34,446 bases of DNA from Kordia sp045105435 (GCF_045105435.1 NZ_JBGCDL010000327.1:1-34446); one strand, 5' to 3'; counted from the first letter of the stretch, positions 7,553 to 16,065 are shown. Notes: a model not told the origin generated them from the sequence alone. Program-made: numbers and translations.

Positions 7553-10000
7553 CTAAAACTTTCCAATTCTAATTACATCTGCAAAAATTCCTGAAGCGGT
7601 TACTTCTGCACCTGCGCCAGCGCCTTTTATTTGTAATGGCTGTGCTACGTATCTATCTGTAAAGAATAATACAATATTATCACTTCCTTCCAAATTGTAA
7701 AAAGGATGATCTGCTGGAATATGCTGTAAACCAACTTTTGCTTTTCCATTTTCAAAAGTAGCTACATATTTTATGCGACAATCTTTGTCATTCGCTTCTT
7801 TGAAAATTTTCTGAAAATGTGCTTCATGTTTTGTCAAAGACGCATAAAAGTCATCATTATTGTCAGTTGCCAATGTTTCTTCTGGCAAGAACGAATTGTT
7901 TTCAATGTCTTCTAATTCCATGATATAACCACTTTCACGTGCTAAGATGAGAATTTTTCGAGCAACATCAATACCACTTAAATCTATTTTTGGATCTGGT
8001 TCTGTATAGCCTTCTTTTTGTGCTTGTTTTACAACGTCATGAAAGGTATTTTCATTACTGAAATTGTTAAATACAAAGTTTAAACTTCCCGAAAGAACGG
8101 CTTGTATTTTGTGAATGCGATCTCCAGAAGCTACTACGTTTTTTAGTGTGTCAATTATTGGCAATCCTGCACCAACATTGGTTTCAAATAAAAATGGTGC
8201 ATTGTATTTTCTTGAGATACGTTTTAGATTTTGATAGTTATCATATTGGGAAGCACAGGCAATTTTGTTACAAGTGACTACCGAAATATTGTTTCGCAAG
8301 TAGTTTCCGTATACTTTAGAAACTTCATGACTTGCAGTAATGTCTATAAAGATACTGTTGCGTAAGTTATGTGATTTTACAGCTTCGTGAAATTTATCTA
8401 AACTCGCTTTTACGCCAGTAATTAAGTAGTTTTTCCAATTGTCTAAATCAATACCTTCCGCATCAAAAAGCATGGTTCGTGAGTTAGAAATACCAATGAC
8501 ACGAATGTTCAATTTAAGCTGTTCACGCAAGTATTGTTGTTGTTGGTGAAGTTGTGCCATAAAGCGTTCGCCCACATTTCCAACACCAGTTACAAATAGA
8601 TTGAGTTGTTTTATTTTTTCTTCAAAGAATTCTTCATGCAACGCATTGAGCGCTTTTTTTGCATCATCACTGTTGATTACTGCGGAGATGTTTTTTTCGG
8701 AAGCTCCTTGCGCTATAGCGCGAATGTTTACGTTATTTTTTCCGAGCATGCTAAACATTTTACCGCTCAATCCTTGATGATCTTTCATGTTGTCACCAAC
8801 CAACGCAATGATGGCAAGTTGTTGTTCTACTAGAATTGGATCTACTTTTCCAGATGCAATTTCGTATGCAAAAGTGGTATCAATGACGATTTTGGCTCTG
8901 GAAGCTTCTTTGTCGTTGATTCCGATACAAATAGAATGTTCGGAAGAAGCTTGCGTAATTAAGATGATATTGATTTGTTCTGCCAATAAGGTTTCAAATA
9001 AACGCTTGGAAAACCCTGGAATTCCAATCATTCCGCTTCCTTCTAGTGTAAGTAATGAGATGTTTTCTATGTAACTTATTCCTTTTACTGCGCGTTGTTT
9101 TCCGTTCGGGTTTTTGGTAATACGCGTACCTTCTTGTTCAGGTGAAAAGGTGTTTTTGACTAAAATTGGAATTTCCTTTTTTAGTACAGGTTGAATTGTT
9201 GGTGGATAGATTACTTTCGCACCAAAGTGAGACAATTCCATAGCTTCTTGATACGATATGTGCGGAATTGGTGTTGCTTGTTTTACAATTCGCGGATTTG
9301 CTGTGTACATTCCGCTTACATCTGTCCAAATTTGCAGTTCGCCAGCATTGACAGCCGATGCAATAATTGCTGCTGTATAATCTGATCCGCCACGACCAAG
9401 TGTGGTTGTTTCGCCATTTTCGGTAGCTGCAATAAATCCGGGTAATATGACAATTTGCTTTTCATTCTTCTTAAAAAATGATTCACAGTTTTCTTGTGTC
9501 AATTTCATCAAGACTTGCGCATTTTCATACGTTTCTGATGCAATAATGAGTTCGCGACTGTCTTTATAGATACTATCTAGTTGGCGCACTTTCATTACTT
9601 CTGAAATGATATATGACGATAGTAATTCACCAAAACTAGCAATGGTAGCCAATGTTTTTGGTGTTAATTCGCGCAGCAAAAAAGAACCTTCATACAGCGT
9701 TTCTAAATAGTTGAGTAAGCGTTTTGTATGACTTATGATAGCGCTTTGTTCTGTAACAGGAATTAAATCTTTTACAACTTGAATATGTCTGTTTTCAATT
9801 TCTTGAAGCAGTGATTTGTAGTATTCATCCTTTATGGCAGCAAGTTCCGCTGTTTTTAAAAGCATGTTTGTTGTGTTTCCAAAAGCAGAAACAACGACCG
9901 CTATTTTTTGATTTTGAGAGGCTTTTGTAATAATATCTATTACTAAGCTTATATTTTGCGCATTGGCGACAGAAGTACCGCCAAATTTGAGTACGTTCAT
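7553..10000 (-). CDS. thrA: Bifunctional aspartokinase / homoserine dehydrogenase I
   Basis: This 815-aa fused enzyme catalyses steps 1 and 3 of the aspartate-to-threonine pathway. The aspartokinase part opens with KFGGTSV (residues 5-11) and has the TTLGRGGSDYTAA loop near 199-211. Two ACT-type regulatory segments follow between about 315 and 455 (SLLTLEGSGMIG; LAIIALVGDNM). The homoserine dehydrogenase part begins with the NAD(P)-binding VTGVGNVGERF (GxGxxG at 472-477) and ends with the conserved GAGAGAEVTASGIFAD segment. Length and order match the E. coli ThrA type. It starts 50 bp after the small membrane-protein gene and is probably controlled by the Thr/Ile-rich leader at 10287-10382. 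Confidence 0.97.
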   Translation of the reverse strand: MNVLKFGGTSVANAQNISLVIDIITKASQNQKIAVVVSAFGNTTNMLLKTAELAAIKDEYYKSLLQEIENRHIQVVKDLIPVTEQSAIISHTKRLLNYLETLYEGSFLLRELTPKTLATIASFGELLSSYIISEVMKVRQLDSIYKDSRELIIASETYENAQVLMKLTQENCESFFKKNEKQIVILPGFIAATENGETTTLGRGGSDYTAAIIASAVNAGELQIWTDVSGMYTANPRIVKQATPIPHISYQEAMELSHFGAKVIYPPTIQPVLKKEIPILVKNTFSPEQEGTRITKNPNGKQRAVKGISYIENISLLTLEGSGMIGIPGFSKRLFETLLAEQINIILITQASSEHSICIGINDKEASRAKIVIDTTFAYEIASGKVDPILVEQQLAIIALVGDNMKDHQGLSGKMFSMLGKNNVNIRAIAQGASEKNISAVINSDDAKKALNALHEEFFEEKIKQLNLFVTGVGNVGERFMAQLHQQQQYLREQLKLNIRVIGISNSRTMLFDAEGIDLDNWKNYLITGVKASLDKFHEAVKSHNLRNSIFIDITASHEVSKVYGNYLRNNISVVTCNKIACASQYDNYQNLKRISRKYNAPFLFETNVGAGLPIIDTLKNVVASGDRIHKIQAVLSGSLNFVFNNFSNENTFHDVVKQAQKEGYTEPDPKIDLSGIDVARKILILARESGYIMELEDIENNSFLPEETLATDNNDDFYASLTKHEAHFQKIFKEANDKDCRIKYVATFENGKAKVGLQHIPADHPFYNLEGSDNIVLFFTDRYVAQPLQIKGAGAGAEVTASGIFADVIRIGKF

Positions 10001-10050
10001 GAGTATTGTTTTGTATGGTTATCAGTAAAATTGGTTATGTGTGTTTCTTT

Positions 10051-10239
10051 TTATTTTTGAGATTGTTTTTTAATTATATATCCTATAATTACAACTGCGC
10101 CGAGCATATACAATAGTCTTTTATCTGTAATTGCTTCCACTAAATTTTTATCAAAAAAAATAACATTGATCATTGCGGCTAAAAAATATCCGACTAAAAT
10201 CCCTAGTGATATCTTAAAGTTTTTGTTTTTGTCCGACAT
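10051..10239 (-). CDS. Small two-helix membrane protein at head of thr operon, 62 aa
   Basis: I do not recognise a family. A short charged N-terminus (SDKNKNFK) is followed by a hydrophobic helix at about residues 9-29 (ISLGILVGYFLAAMINVIFF), a charged loop (DKNLVEAITDKR), a second helix at 43-56 (LYMLGAVVIIGYII) and a basic tail (KKQSQK). The positive-charge pattern suggests both ends are cytoplasmic. It starts 47 bp after the leader-peptide stop and ends 50 bp before thrA, so it should be co-regulated with threonine synthesis. No role in the pathway is known to me. Confidence 0.72.
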   Translation of the reverse strand: MSDKNKNFKISLGILVGYFLAAMINVIFFDKNLVEAITDKRLLYMLGAVVIIGYIIKKQSQK

Positions 10240-10286
10240 TATTTTTTAGATTGAATAAATAACAAACACCGATTGGTAATATATAG

Positions 10287-10382
10287 TTAGACCCCACAAG
10301 GGGTAATAGTAGCAATTGTTACAGTGGTATGTGTCACCGTAATGCCTGTTGAGGAAGTAAAAATATTTGCTACTAAACGCAT
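10287..10382 (-). CDS. thrL: Threonine/isoleucine-rich leader peptide of the thr operon, 31 aa
   Basis: A 31-codon ORF starts at ATG 10382 and ends with TAA at 10287-10289. Translation shows 9 Thr and 4 Ile codons, concentrated in residues 7-27 (...TGITVTHTTVTIATITP...). The biased codons are for threonine, the operon product, and isoleucine, which is made from it; this is the same pair that controls E. coli thrLABC. The ATG lies about 15 nt after the expected transcription start of the promoter at 10404-10433. The last codons and the stop overlap an ACCCC-TTGT-GGGGT hairpin. The symbol is given by analogy in function, not by sequence homology. The role in attenuation is inferred. Confidence 0.85.
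   Translation of the reverse strand: MRLVANIFTSSTGITVTHTTVTIATITPCGV
10291..10304 (-). promoter_or_regulatory. Hairpin overlapping the end of the thr leader ORF
   Basis: The stem is ACCCC/GGGGT with a 4-nt loop, covering leader codons 27-31 just before the stop. No uridine run follows directly, so on its own it is a poor terminator. A weaker ACC-AATC-GGT hairpin followed by a T-rich stretch lies about 20 nt further down, before the 62-aa gene. The actual terminator/antiterminator pairing could not be settled by eye. Confidence 0.5.
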
Positions 10383-10403
10383 GTTTTGTCGTATGATGTT
10401 ATT

Positions 10404-10433
10404 CAAAAGTATTACTTTTATAACCATAAACAA
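10404..10433 (-). promoter_or_regulatory. Promoter of the thr operon, Bacteroidota type
   Basis: On the minus strand, TTG (10433-10431) is followed by 19 nt and then TACTTTTG (10411-10404), matching the TTG-N19-TAnnTTTG consensus of Bacteroidota primary-sigma promoters. Initiation would be near 10397, giving a very short 5' leader before ATG 10382. Confidence 0.7.
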
Positions 10434-10559
10434 ACTATATATTTATTTTTCACGGATTATTAGTGAAAGTAGTCTTTCTTTAGAAATGCGCTAAAAAAGT
10501 ATAATGAATTTTAAAGAATTTCATCAAATGTGTAACACCTTACACTAACATAACAATAC

Positions 10560-12101
10560 ATGAAGATATATTCATCAACTCAAATCTATGAAGCGATCAA
10601 TCGTACGATAGAAAAAAATCAAATCACGTCTAATGACTTAATGGAATTTGTAGGAACACAATTGTTTAATTGGTTTCATACACGGATGCAAGGCGCACAA
10701 GTTCCAATTCATATTTATTGTGGAATAGGAAATAATGGCGGCAGCGGATTGGTGCTAGGACGTCAATTATTGCATCATGGTTATAATGTGCATATATATA
10801 TTGTAAATTTCAGCGATAAGCGAACAAAAGATTTTTTAATTAATTATGACCGCGTAAAAGAGTTTAAAGTGTGGCCGCGCTTGTTGAGTTCGTGCGAAGA
10901 ACTTCCCGAAATGCAAAAAGAAGATATTATTGTAGATGCTATTTTTGGAATTGGATTGAATCGTGAAACCGCACCTTGGGTGAAAGATTTGATTAAATAT
11001 ATTAATGCTTCAAAAGCATATACGGTTTCGCTTGATGTTCCTTCCGGATTGTATCCCGATCACGGACCAGAAGATAAGGAAGCGGTTATTGAAAGTAATT
11101 TTACGTTGACGAGTCAGGCACCAAAATTGAGTTTCTTTTTGCCAGAAACAGGTATTTATATACAACAATGGGAAGCGATTGATGCAGGATTGGATCAGGA
11201 GTATTTACAAACTACCGATACGGAAGTACAACTTATTGATAAGTTTGAAGTGTTACCATTATATATTCCGCGCGAAAAATATGCGCATAAAGGAACGTAC
11301 GGACATAGCTTGATTGTTGGTGGAAGTTACGGAAAAATTGGCGCTGTTACCTTGGCGAGTTCTGCATGTTTGCGAGTTGGTACAGGTTTGGTTACTGCGT
11401 ATATTCCAACTTGTGGATATACCGTTTTACAAACTTCTTTGCCAGAAGCAATGGTCATTTGTGATGAAAATGAAAAGCAGCTTACCAATATTGAATATGA
11501 TATTGAACCAAAAGCAATAGGCATTGGCGTTGGTATGGGAACAGATGCAGCTACTGTAAAAGCGTTGAAAGCCTTTTTACAAAAAAATAAAACTACTCGT
11601 TTGGTAATTGATGCTGACGCGTTAAATATATTGTCTGAAAATAAAAAGTTATTGAAATTTGTGCCAAAAGGTACTATTTTAACACCACATCCAAAAGAAT
11701 TGGAACGTTTGATAGGTGAATGGACAGATGATTTTGATAAGTTAACCAAAGCGAAAGCATTTGCAAAAAAGCATGAAATTGTACTAATTATTAAAGGTGC
11801 ACATACCGTTATTATTCATGATACGTACGTTTATATTAATAATACAGGAAATCCTGGAATGGCAACCGCAGGAAGTGGCGATGTGCTCACAGGAATGTTA
11901 ACAGGATTGGTTTCACAAGAATACGATCCGGTAACGGCAGCTATTTTTGGCGTGTATTTGCATGGAAAAGCAGGAGATATTGCACTTTCTGGTTTGGGTT
12001 ATCAAGCATTAACAGCAAGCGATATTGCATATCATATTGGTGATGCGTATTTGGATTTGTTTAAAGAACCCGAAAAACCAGCTGCGGAAGCGGAACAATA
12101 A
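10560..12101 (+). CDS. nnr: Bifunctional NAD(P)H-hydrate epimerase / ADP-dependent NAD(P)H-hydrate dehydratase
   Basis: The 513-aa protein repairs hydrated NAD(P)H. The N-terminal YjeF_N domain (about 1-215) epimerises R/S-NAD(P)HX and contains CGIGNNGGSGLVLGR (54-68), FGIGLNR and SLDVPSGL. The C-terminal ribokinase-like domain (about 225-500) dehydrates S-NAD(P)HX with ADP and contains HKGTYGHSLIVGGS, GTILTPHPKELERL and the AGSGDVLTGMLTG loop. Fusion and length are the usual bacterial arrangement. One oddity is that the epimerase loop reads GNNGGSG where GNNGGDG is common. It is divergent from the thr operon and convergent with the TlpA-like gene. No clear promoter was found. Confidence 0.94.
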   Translation: MKIYSSTQIYEAINRTIEKNQITSNDLMEFVGTQLFNWFHTRMQGAQVPIHIYCGIGNNGGSGLVLGRQLLHHGYNVHIYIVNFSDKRTKDFLINYDRVKEFKVWPRLLSSCEELPEMQKEDIIVDAIFGIGLNRETAPWVKDLIKYINASKAYTVSLDVPSGLYPDHGPEDKEAVIESNFTLTSQAPKLSFFLPETGIYIQQWEAIDAGLDQEYLQTTDTEVQLIDKFEVLPLYIPREKYAHKGTYGHSLIVGGSYGKIGAVTLASSACLRVGTGLVTAYIPTCGYTVLQTSLPEAMVICDENEKQLTNIEYDIEPKAIGIGVGMGTDAATVKALKAFLQKNKTTRLVIDADALNILSENKKLLKFVPKGTILTPHPKELERLIGEWTDDFDKLTKAKAFAKKHEIVLIIKGAHTVIIHDTYVYINNTGNPGMATAGSGDVLTGMLTGLVSQEYDPVTAAIFGVYLHGKAGDIALSGLGYQALTASDIAYHIGDAYLDLFKEPEKPAAEAEQ

Positions 12102-12111
12102 TATTGAGAAT

Positions 12112-12250
12112 AAAAGAGGCTGTCTGGAAAGTTTCAAAAGCCGTCATTCTGGACTTGATCCAGAATCTCATAAAGCTGATTTTCAACTGTTATGCGAAAC
12201 CGAATCAAGTTCGGTTTGACGAAATTATGACTTTTTAGACAGCCTCTTTT
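12112..12250. repeat. Nested inverted-repeat element, probable bidirectional terminator or MITE-like repeat
   Basis: A perfect 14-bp terminal inverted repeat (aaaagaggctgtct at 12112-12125, agacagcctctttt at 12237-12250) encloses two hairpins: 12146-12166 (ATTCTGGA/TCCAGAAT) and 12197-12217 (AAACCGAA/TTCGGTTT). Their 5-nt loops, CTTGA and TCAAG, are exact complements. An inner cgtca/tgacg pair (12142-12146, 12217-12221) adds a further level. The element fills the gap between two convergent genes, and the outer stem is flanked by A and T runs, so it could end transcription both ways. Confidence 0.75.
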
Positions 12251-12271
12251 TATACTGTATTTTTTTAAAAA

Positions 12272-13645
12272 TTAGATCTTCAATTCATTGAATAATTCAA
12301 TCAGTTCTGGATTTGATGGTCTTGGCGCATCTGCGTTTACAATTTTTCCTTTTGGATCAATTAAAATAAATCGTGGAATACCTTCAATCGCATAGTCAGT
12401 TACAAACTTAGACTTCCAAGCGTCGTCTGCCATTAACTGAATTCCGCCTAATTCTTTGTTTTTTACCATTTTTTTCCATGTCTTATACGCATCTTTTTGA
12501 TCAATAGAAATAGAAACAAACTCGATGTTTTTGTTATGGTATTTTTTTTCTACTTTCTTTAGAGATGGAATTTCGCCAATACATGGTCCGCACCAAGTTG
12601 CCCAAACATCAATGTATACATACTTTCCTTCTAAGTCTGCCAAGCTTGTTTTTCCACCTTTATGATTTTCGTAGTCGAAAGCAGGAGAATTTTTTCCTTT
12701 TACCAATTTTTTTACTTTCGTATACTTTTCGGTTGCTTTTTTTAATACTTTCTCGTCTTTTGCGATTTCTTTGATCGTATTATAAATTTTATCCGTGTGT
12801 TTGCCAGAAGGTGAAATATCGTATTTCATTTCGCTAGCCAACGCATTTTTTATGTTTTGTGATTTGATGTTTTTGATCGTGTTGATGCTTTCCATCTTTA
12901 ACGAATCTTCATAGTATGATTGCATGTAGTGTTGCGATACTATTTGTTGGTAGGATTCAAAGTTTCTAAAATCGTCTTCATTATCATAATCAACTTTTTC
13001 TAAAGGTTTTAAAAGACTTTCCGAAGCTTTGTAGTTTTCTTTTTTTGCAAAGTATGGATGGTATGATGGATATCGGGAAAGATTCGCTAAATATTCATAG
13101 TGAATACTTTCTTTTTCTAGCGCAACAAATTCAGTGCTTAAACCTTTTGCATCTGTCAATCTGCCTAAAGCTTTCATTTTTTCTTCTTCAATTTTCTTTA
13201 AGAAATCAGCTTCTTCTTTAGCATATACTTCTTGAAAGTTAAGATTTCCTCCTTCGGATAGTTTTTTGGCTAAATACGTATTTGGAGCCGTTCCTTTTCC
13301 TGAAAAAGTTATACTTTCAGTAAACTTCATTGCGTCCGTTGTAATGTGTATAGAATCGCCTGGTGTTAGGAATAATGAAGCACGATTTCTTCCGTGTCTT
13401 ATGGAGTAAAAACCTTCTTGTACGTTTACTGTTTCTTGAAAAACGCCAGCATCATTTAGTGTGATTTCTTTTCTTAAACCTTCACCTGAAAGAAAAATTT
13501 TATCTTCTTTTGGGTTTTCTATTTTTCCGGAAAGTATCGTTTTTTCTATCTCTTTAGTTTCGGTAGTTGCTGCAGGATTTTTCTTTGTATCAGTTTTACA
13601 AGAGAAAATTGCAAATGCTGCAACGAATAGCAGTAATTTTTTCAT
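12272..13645 (-). CDS. TlpA-family thiol-disulfide oxidoreductase lipoprotein
   Basis: The 457-aa protein has a lipoprotein signal, MKKLLLFVAAFAIFSC, with lipidation at Cys16, so it should be membrane-anchored and face the periplasm. Residues about 35-130 resemble the DUF4369-type beta domain found before TlpA domains in Bacteroidota, followed by a long helical linker. The C-terminal thioredoxin/TlpA domain (about 315-457) contains the redox motif WCGPC in VWATWCGPCIGEIPSLKK and the cis-Pro region EGIPRFILIDPKG. It probably reduces or isomerises disulfides in exported proteins or cytochrome c precursors; the partner is unknown. A promoter lies just upstream at 13666-13694. Confidence 0.92.
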   Translation of the reverse strand: MKKLLLFVAAFAIFSCKTDTKKNPAATTETKEIEKTILSGKIENPKEDKIFLSGEGLRKEITLNDAGVFQETVNVQEGFYSIRHGRNRASLFLTPGDSIHITTDAMKFTESITFSGKGTAPNTYLAKKLSEGGNLNFQEVYAKEEADFLKKIEEEKMKALGRLTDAKGLSTEFVALEKESIHYEYLANLSRYPSYHPYFAKKENYKASESLLKPLEKVDYDNEDDFRNFESYQQIVSQHYMQSYYEDSLKMESINTIKNIKSQNIKNALASEMKYDISPSGKHTDKIYNTIKEIAKDEKVLKKATEKYTKVKKLVKGKNSPAFDYENHKGGKTSLADLEGKYVYIDVWATWCGPCIGEIPSLKKVEKKYHNKNIEFVSISIDQKDAYKTWKKMVKNKELGGIQLMADDAWKSKFVTDYAIEGIPRFILIDPKGKIVNADAPRPSNPELIELFNELKI

Positions 13646-13665
13646 TTTTTCAAAGTTTGTTTTCT

Positions 13666-13694
13666 CAAATGTACTAGATTCTTCTTTTAATCAA
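13666..13694 (-). promoter_or_regulatory. Promoter of the TlpA-like lipoprotein gene
   Basis: On the minus strand, TTG (13694-13692) is followed by 18 nt and TACATTTG (13673-13666), a full match to the Bacteroidota TAnnTTTG element. It ends 20 nt upstream of the start codon at 13645. Confidence 0.65.
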
Positions 13695-13767
13695 TAAATT
13701 ATTAACAAATATTTGGTTAATACAATTTGAATTTTGACTTTTGAAAGATAATTTTGATTACACCGTC

Positions 13768-15273
13768 ATGATACACCAAATAAGTTCACAAACGCTCGAT
13801 ATTGCAATTATTCAAGAGTTGTTAAACTCAGATGCAACATTGGAATTATCCGCCACCGCGACCGACAAAATTAATGCCTGCCGTGCGTATTTAGATCAAC
13901 GTTTACAGGATCAGAAAACGCCTATTTATGGTATAAATACTGGATTTGGTTCTTTGTGTAATGTGAAAATTTCAGACGAACATTTGTCAAAATTGCAAGA
14001 AAATTTGGTGACTTCACACGCATGTGGTACAGGTGATCGCGTGCCACAAGATATTATAAAGTTGATGTTGTTGCTTAAAATACAATCGTTGAGTTATGGA
14101 CATTCGGGTGTGCAATTGCAGACCGTACAACGTTTGATCGATTTTTATAATCACGATATTTTGCCAGTTGTTTTTGAACTAGGTTCACTTGGCGCTTCGG
14201 GCGATTTGGCACCTTTAGCACATTTGTCATTGCCGCTTTTGGGCAAAGGAACTGTGTATTATAAAGGAGAAGAAGTTTCGTCTGCTACCGTTTTAGCGGA
14301 GTTTGATTGGCAACCAATTCAGTTGAAAGCAAAAGAAGGTTTGGCGTTATTGAATGGAACACAATTTATGAGTGCGTACGGTGTACATTCGTTATTGAAA
14401 GCGTATAAATTATCGTATTTGGCAGATTTTTTCGCGTCTATTTCATTGGAAGCTTTCGATGGAAGATTGGAGCCGTTTAATGATTTAATTCATTTGATTC
14501 GACCGCACAACGGACAGTTGAAAACGGCAAAACGTGTACAGGAATTTGTAGCAGGAAGTGAATTGATTTCACAAGAAAAGAAACATGTGCAAGATCCGTA
14601 TTCGTTTCGATGTGTACCGCAAGTGCATGGAGCTACAAAAGATACCTTGGCTTTTATTAGAAAAACGTTTGAGACGGAAATTAATTCTGTGACTGATAAT
14701 CCGAATATTTTTATTGCGGAAGATGAGATTATTTCTGGTGGAAATTTTCATGGACAACCTTTAGCGTTAGCGCTTGATTATTTAGCGATTGCAATGGCGG
14801 AATTGGGGAATATTTCGGAACGAAGAACATTTCAACTTGTTTCTGGATTGAGAGATTTACCCGCATTTTTGGTGAATAATCCTGGGTTAAATTCTGGTTT
14901 TATGATTCCGCAATATACCGCAGCAAGTATTGTGAGTCAAAACAAACAATATGCTACGCCAGCAAGTATTGATTCTATTGTGTCTTCAAATGGACAGGAA
15001 GATCATGTAAGTATGGGCGCAAATGCAGCAACAAAAGCCATTAAGGTTGTTGATAATATAGAACGCGTTTTGGCAATTGAGTTATTGAATGCTTCGCAAG
15101 CATTGGTGTTTAGAGCGCCATTGAAAAGTTCGGAATTTATTGAAACATTTTTGCAAGCGTACCGATTGGAAGTTCCTTTTGTAGATGAAGATCGTGAATT
15201 GCATATTGCTATTCGTGACACCTTGTCATTTATTCAGTATACTGTGATTGAGAACGAAGTATTGTTTTCTTAG
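13768..15273 (+). CDS. hutH: Histidine ammonia-lyase (aromatic amino acid lyase family)
   Basis: The family deaminates histidine to urocanate with an MIO cofactor formed autocatalytically from Ala-Ser-Gly. The triad is visible as Ala143-Ser144-Gly145 in GSLGASGDLAPLAH. Other family landmarks are YGINTGFGSL, LALLNGTQFM, the RPHNGQ segment, FRCVPQVHGA, DNPNIF and QEDHVSMG. I start at ATG 13768 (501 aa, the normal length); an in-frame TTG at 13741 would add nine residues. No other hut genes are nearby. The substrate is most likely histidine, but other aromatic amino acids cannot be excluded from sequence alone. Confidence 0.92.
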   Translation: MIHQISSQTLDIAIIQELLNSDATLELSATATDKINACRAYLDQRLQDQKTPIYGINTGFGSLCNVKISDEHLSKLQENLVTSHACGTGDRVPQDIIKLMLLLKIQSLSYGHSGVQLQTVQRLIDFYNHDILPVVFELGSLGASGDLAPLAHLSLPLLGKGTVYYKGEEVSSATVLAEFDWQPIQLKAKEGLALLNGTQFMSAYGVHSLLKAYKLSYLADFFASISLEAFDGRLEPFNDLIHLIRPHNGQLKTAKRVQEFVAGSELISQEKKHVQDPYSFRCVPQVHGATKDTLAFIRKTFETEINSVTDNPNIFIAEDEIISGGNFHGQPLALALDYLAIAMAELGNISERRTFQLVSGLRDLPAFLVNNPGLNSGFMIPQYTAASIVSQNKQYATPASIDSIVSSNGQEDHVSMGANAATKAIKVVDNIERVLAIELLNASQALVFRAPLKSSEFIETFLQAYRLEVPFVDEDRELHIAIRDTLSFIQYTVIENEVLFS

Positions 15274-15292
15274 TTTATGAGTTTAGAGCGTT

Positions 15293-15677
15293 TTATTTAG
15301 TGTTTCCAAGTGCTTCTCGATACAAAATTCTTTCAAAATTTTACTCGAAGTGACGTTTTGAGATCAGAAGAGAAAGGGGTTTTAAGAACTTGCAATTCAA
15401 CATTTAAAATTTAGCATTTTACATTTAGTGTTTCCAAGTGCTTCTCGATACAAAATTCTTTTAGAGTTTCACTTGAAGTGACGTTTTGAGCTTTTAAGAA
15501 AAGTTGTTTGTTGGATCGAAGTAATTCAACATTTAAAATTTAGCATTTTACATTTAGTGTTTCCAAGGACTTCTCGATACAAAATTCTTTTAGAGTTTCA
15601 CTTGAAGTGACGTTTTGAGTTTTTAAGAAAAGTAGTTTGTTGGATCGAAGTAATTCAATATTTAAAATTTAGCATTC
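15293..15677 (+). repeat. Tandem array of 129-bp units carrying palindromic repeats
   Basis: Forward units (acttctcgatac-type start, ctcgaagtgacg or cttgaagtgacg end) lie at 15312-15355, 15440-15483 and 15569-15612. Units two and three sit in a larger 129-bp direct repeat that also includes the flanking atttaaaatttagcat and ttgttggatcgaagtaattc segments; the first copy is shorter on its left. All three have the same orientation, unlike the inverted pairs in the thr operon. The 15274-15684 gap contains nothing else recognisable. Confidence 0.85.
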
Positions 15678-15684
15678 AAAACAA

Positions 15685-16065
15685 TTACAAAAACGTTTTA
15701 GACCAAGCAATCGGTTTTAAAGATTTGCATTGGTTTGTTAAAAATTTTTTTTCAATTTTCACATTATGATTGTCGATAAACTTGTCAGATACAAAGCTAA
15801 TTGCCTTTAAGTTTTAATTTTAAATATCTTTAAATACATCATTGGGTCAACTGCATACGAGTTTTTGCGAATGGTAATGTATGCAAAAGATTGGGAAGGA
15901 AAGTACTTTTCTGCAATGGCAATAATTTCAGTAACCGTTTCAATGTTAAGTGCTATACCTTCATTGAGTTGTGCAGTCATACTAGTTATCATAAATTTCT
16001 GCTTCACCTATTTGTAAAGTATACTTTTTAATGTAACAGTTATTATTTTTGTTAGCTATATGCAT
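15685..16065 (-). pseudogene. Frameshifted paralogue of the neighbouring 141-aa protein
   Basis: Reading from ATG 16065, 27 codons (MHIANKNN...GEAEIYDN) end at TAG 15982-15984. Shifting frame by one base restores similarity to the intact neighbour from ATG 15980: LNEGIALN aligns with INEGVHIS, and NSYAVDP with NSYSIDP. That frame ends at TAA 15807-15809. Returning to the first frame at an A-run (15812-15815) continues the alignment (LKAISFVSDKF... against LKGIAVVSDQKF...) to TAA 15685. One extra base near 15981-15984 and one missing A near 15812 explain the decay. Only the middle 66-codon piece (15807-16007) is open, and only with a GTG start. Confidence 0.75.

Noticed and set aside
10278..10287. 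ACC-AATC-GGT stem with T-rich tail as the thr attenuator terminator
   Set aside because: The stem is only three base pairs and the T-stretch is interrupted, so it is mentioned with the leader but not called as a terminator.
11327..11749. 140-codon antisense frame within the NAD(P)HX repair gene
   Set aside because: It mirrors conserved kinase-like codons of nnr and lacks any independent promoter or protein-like pattern.
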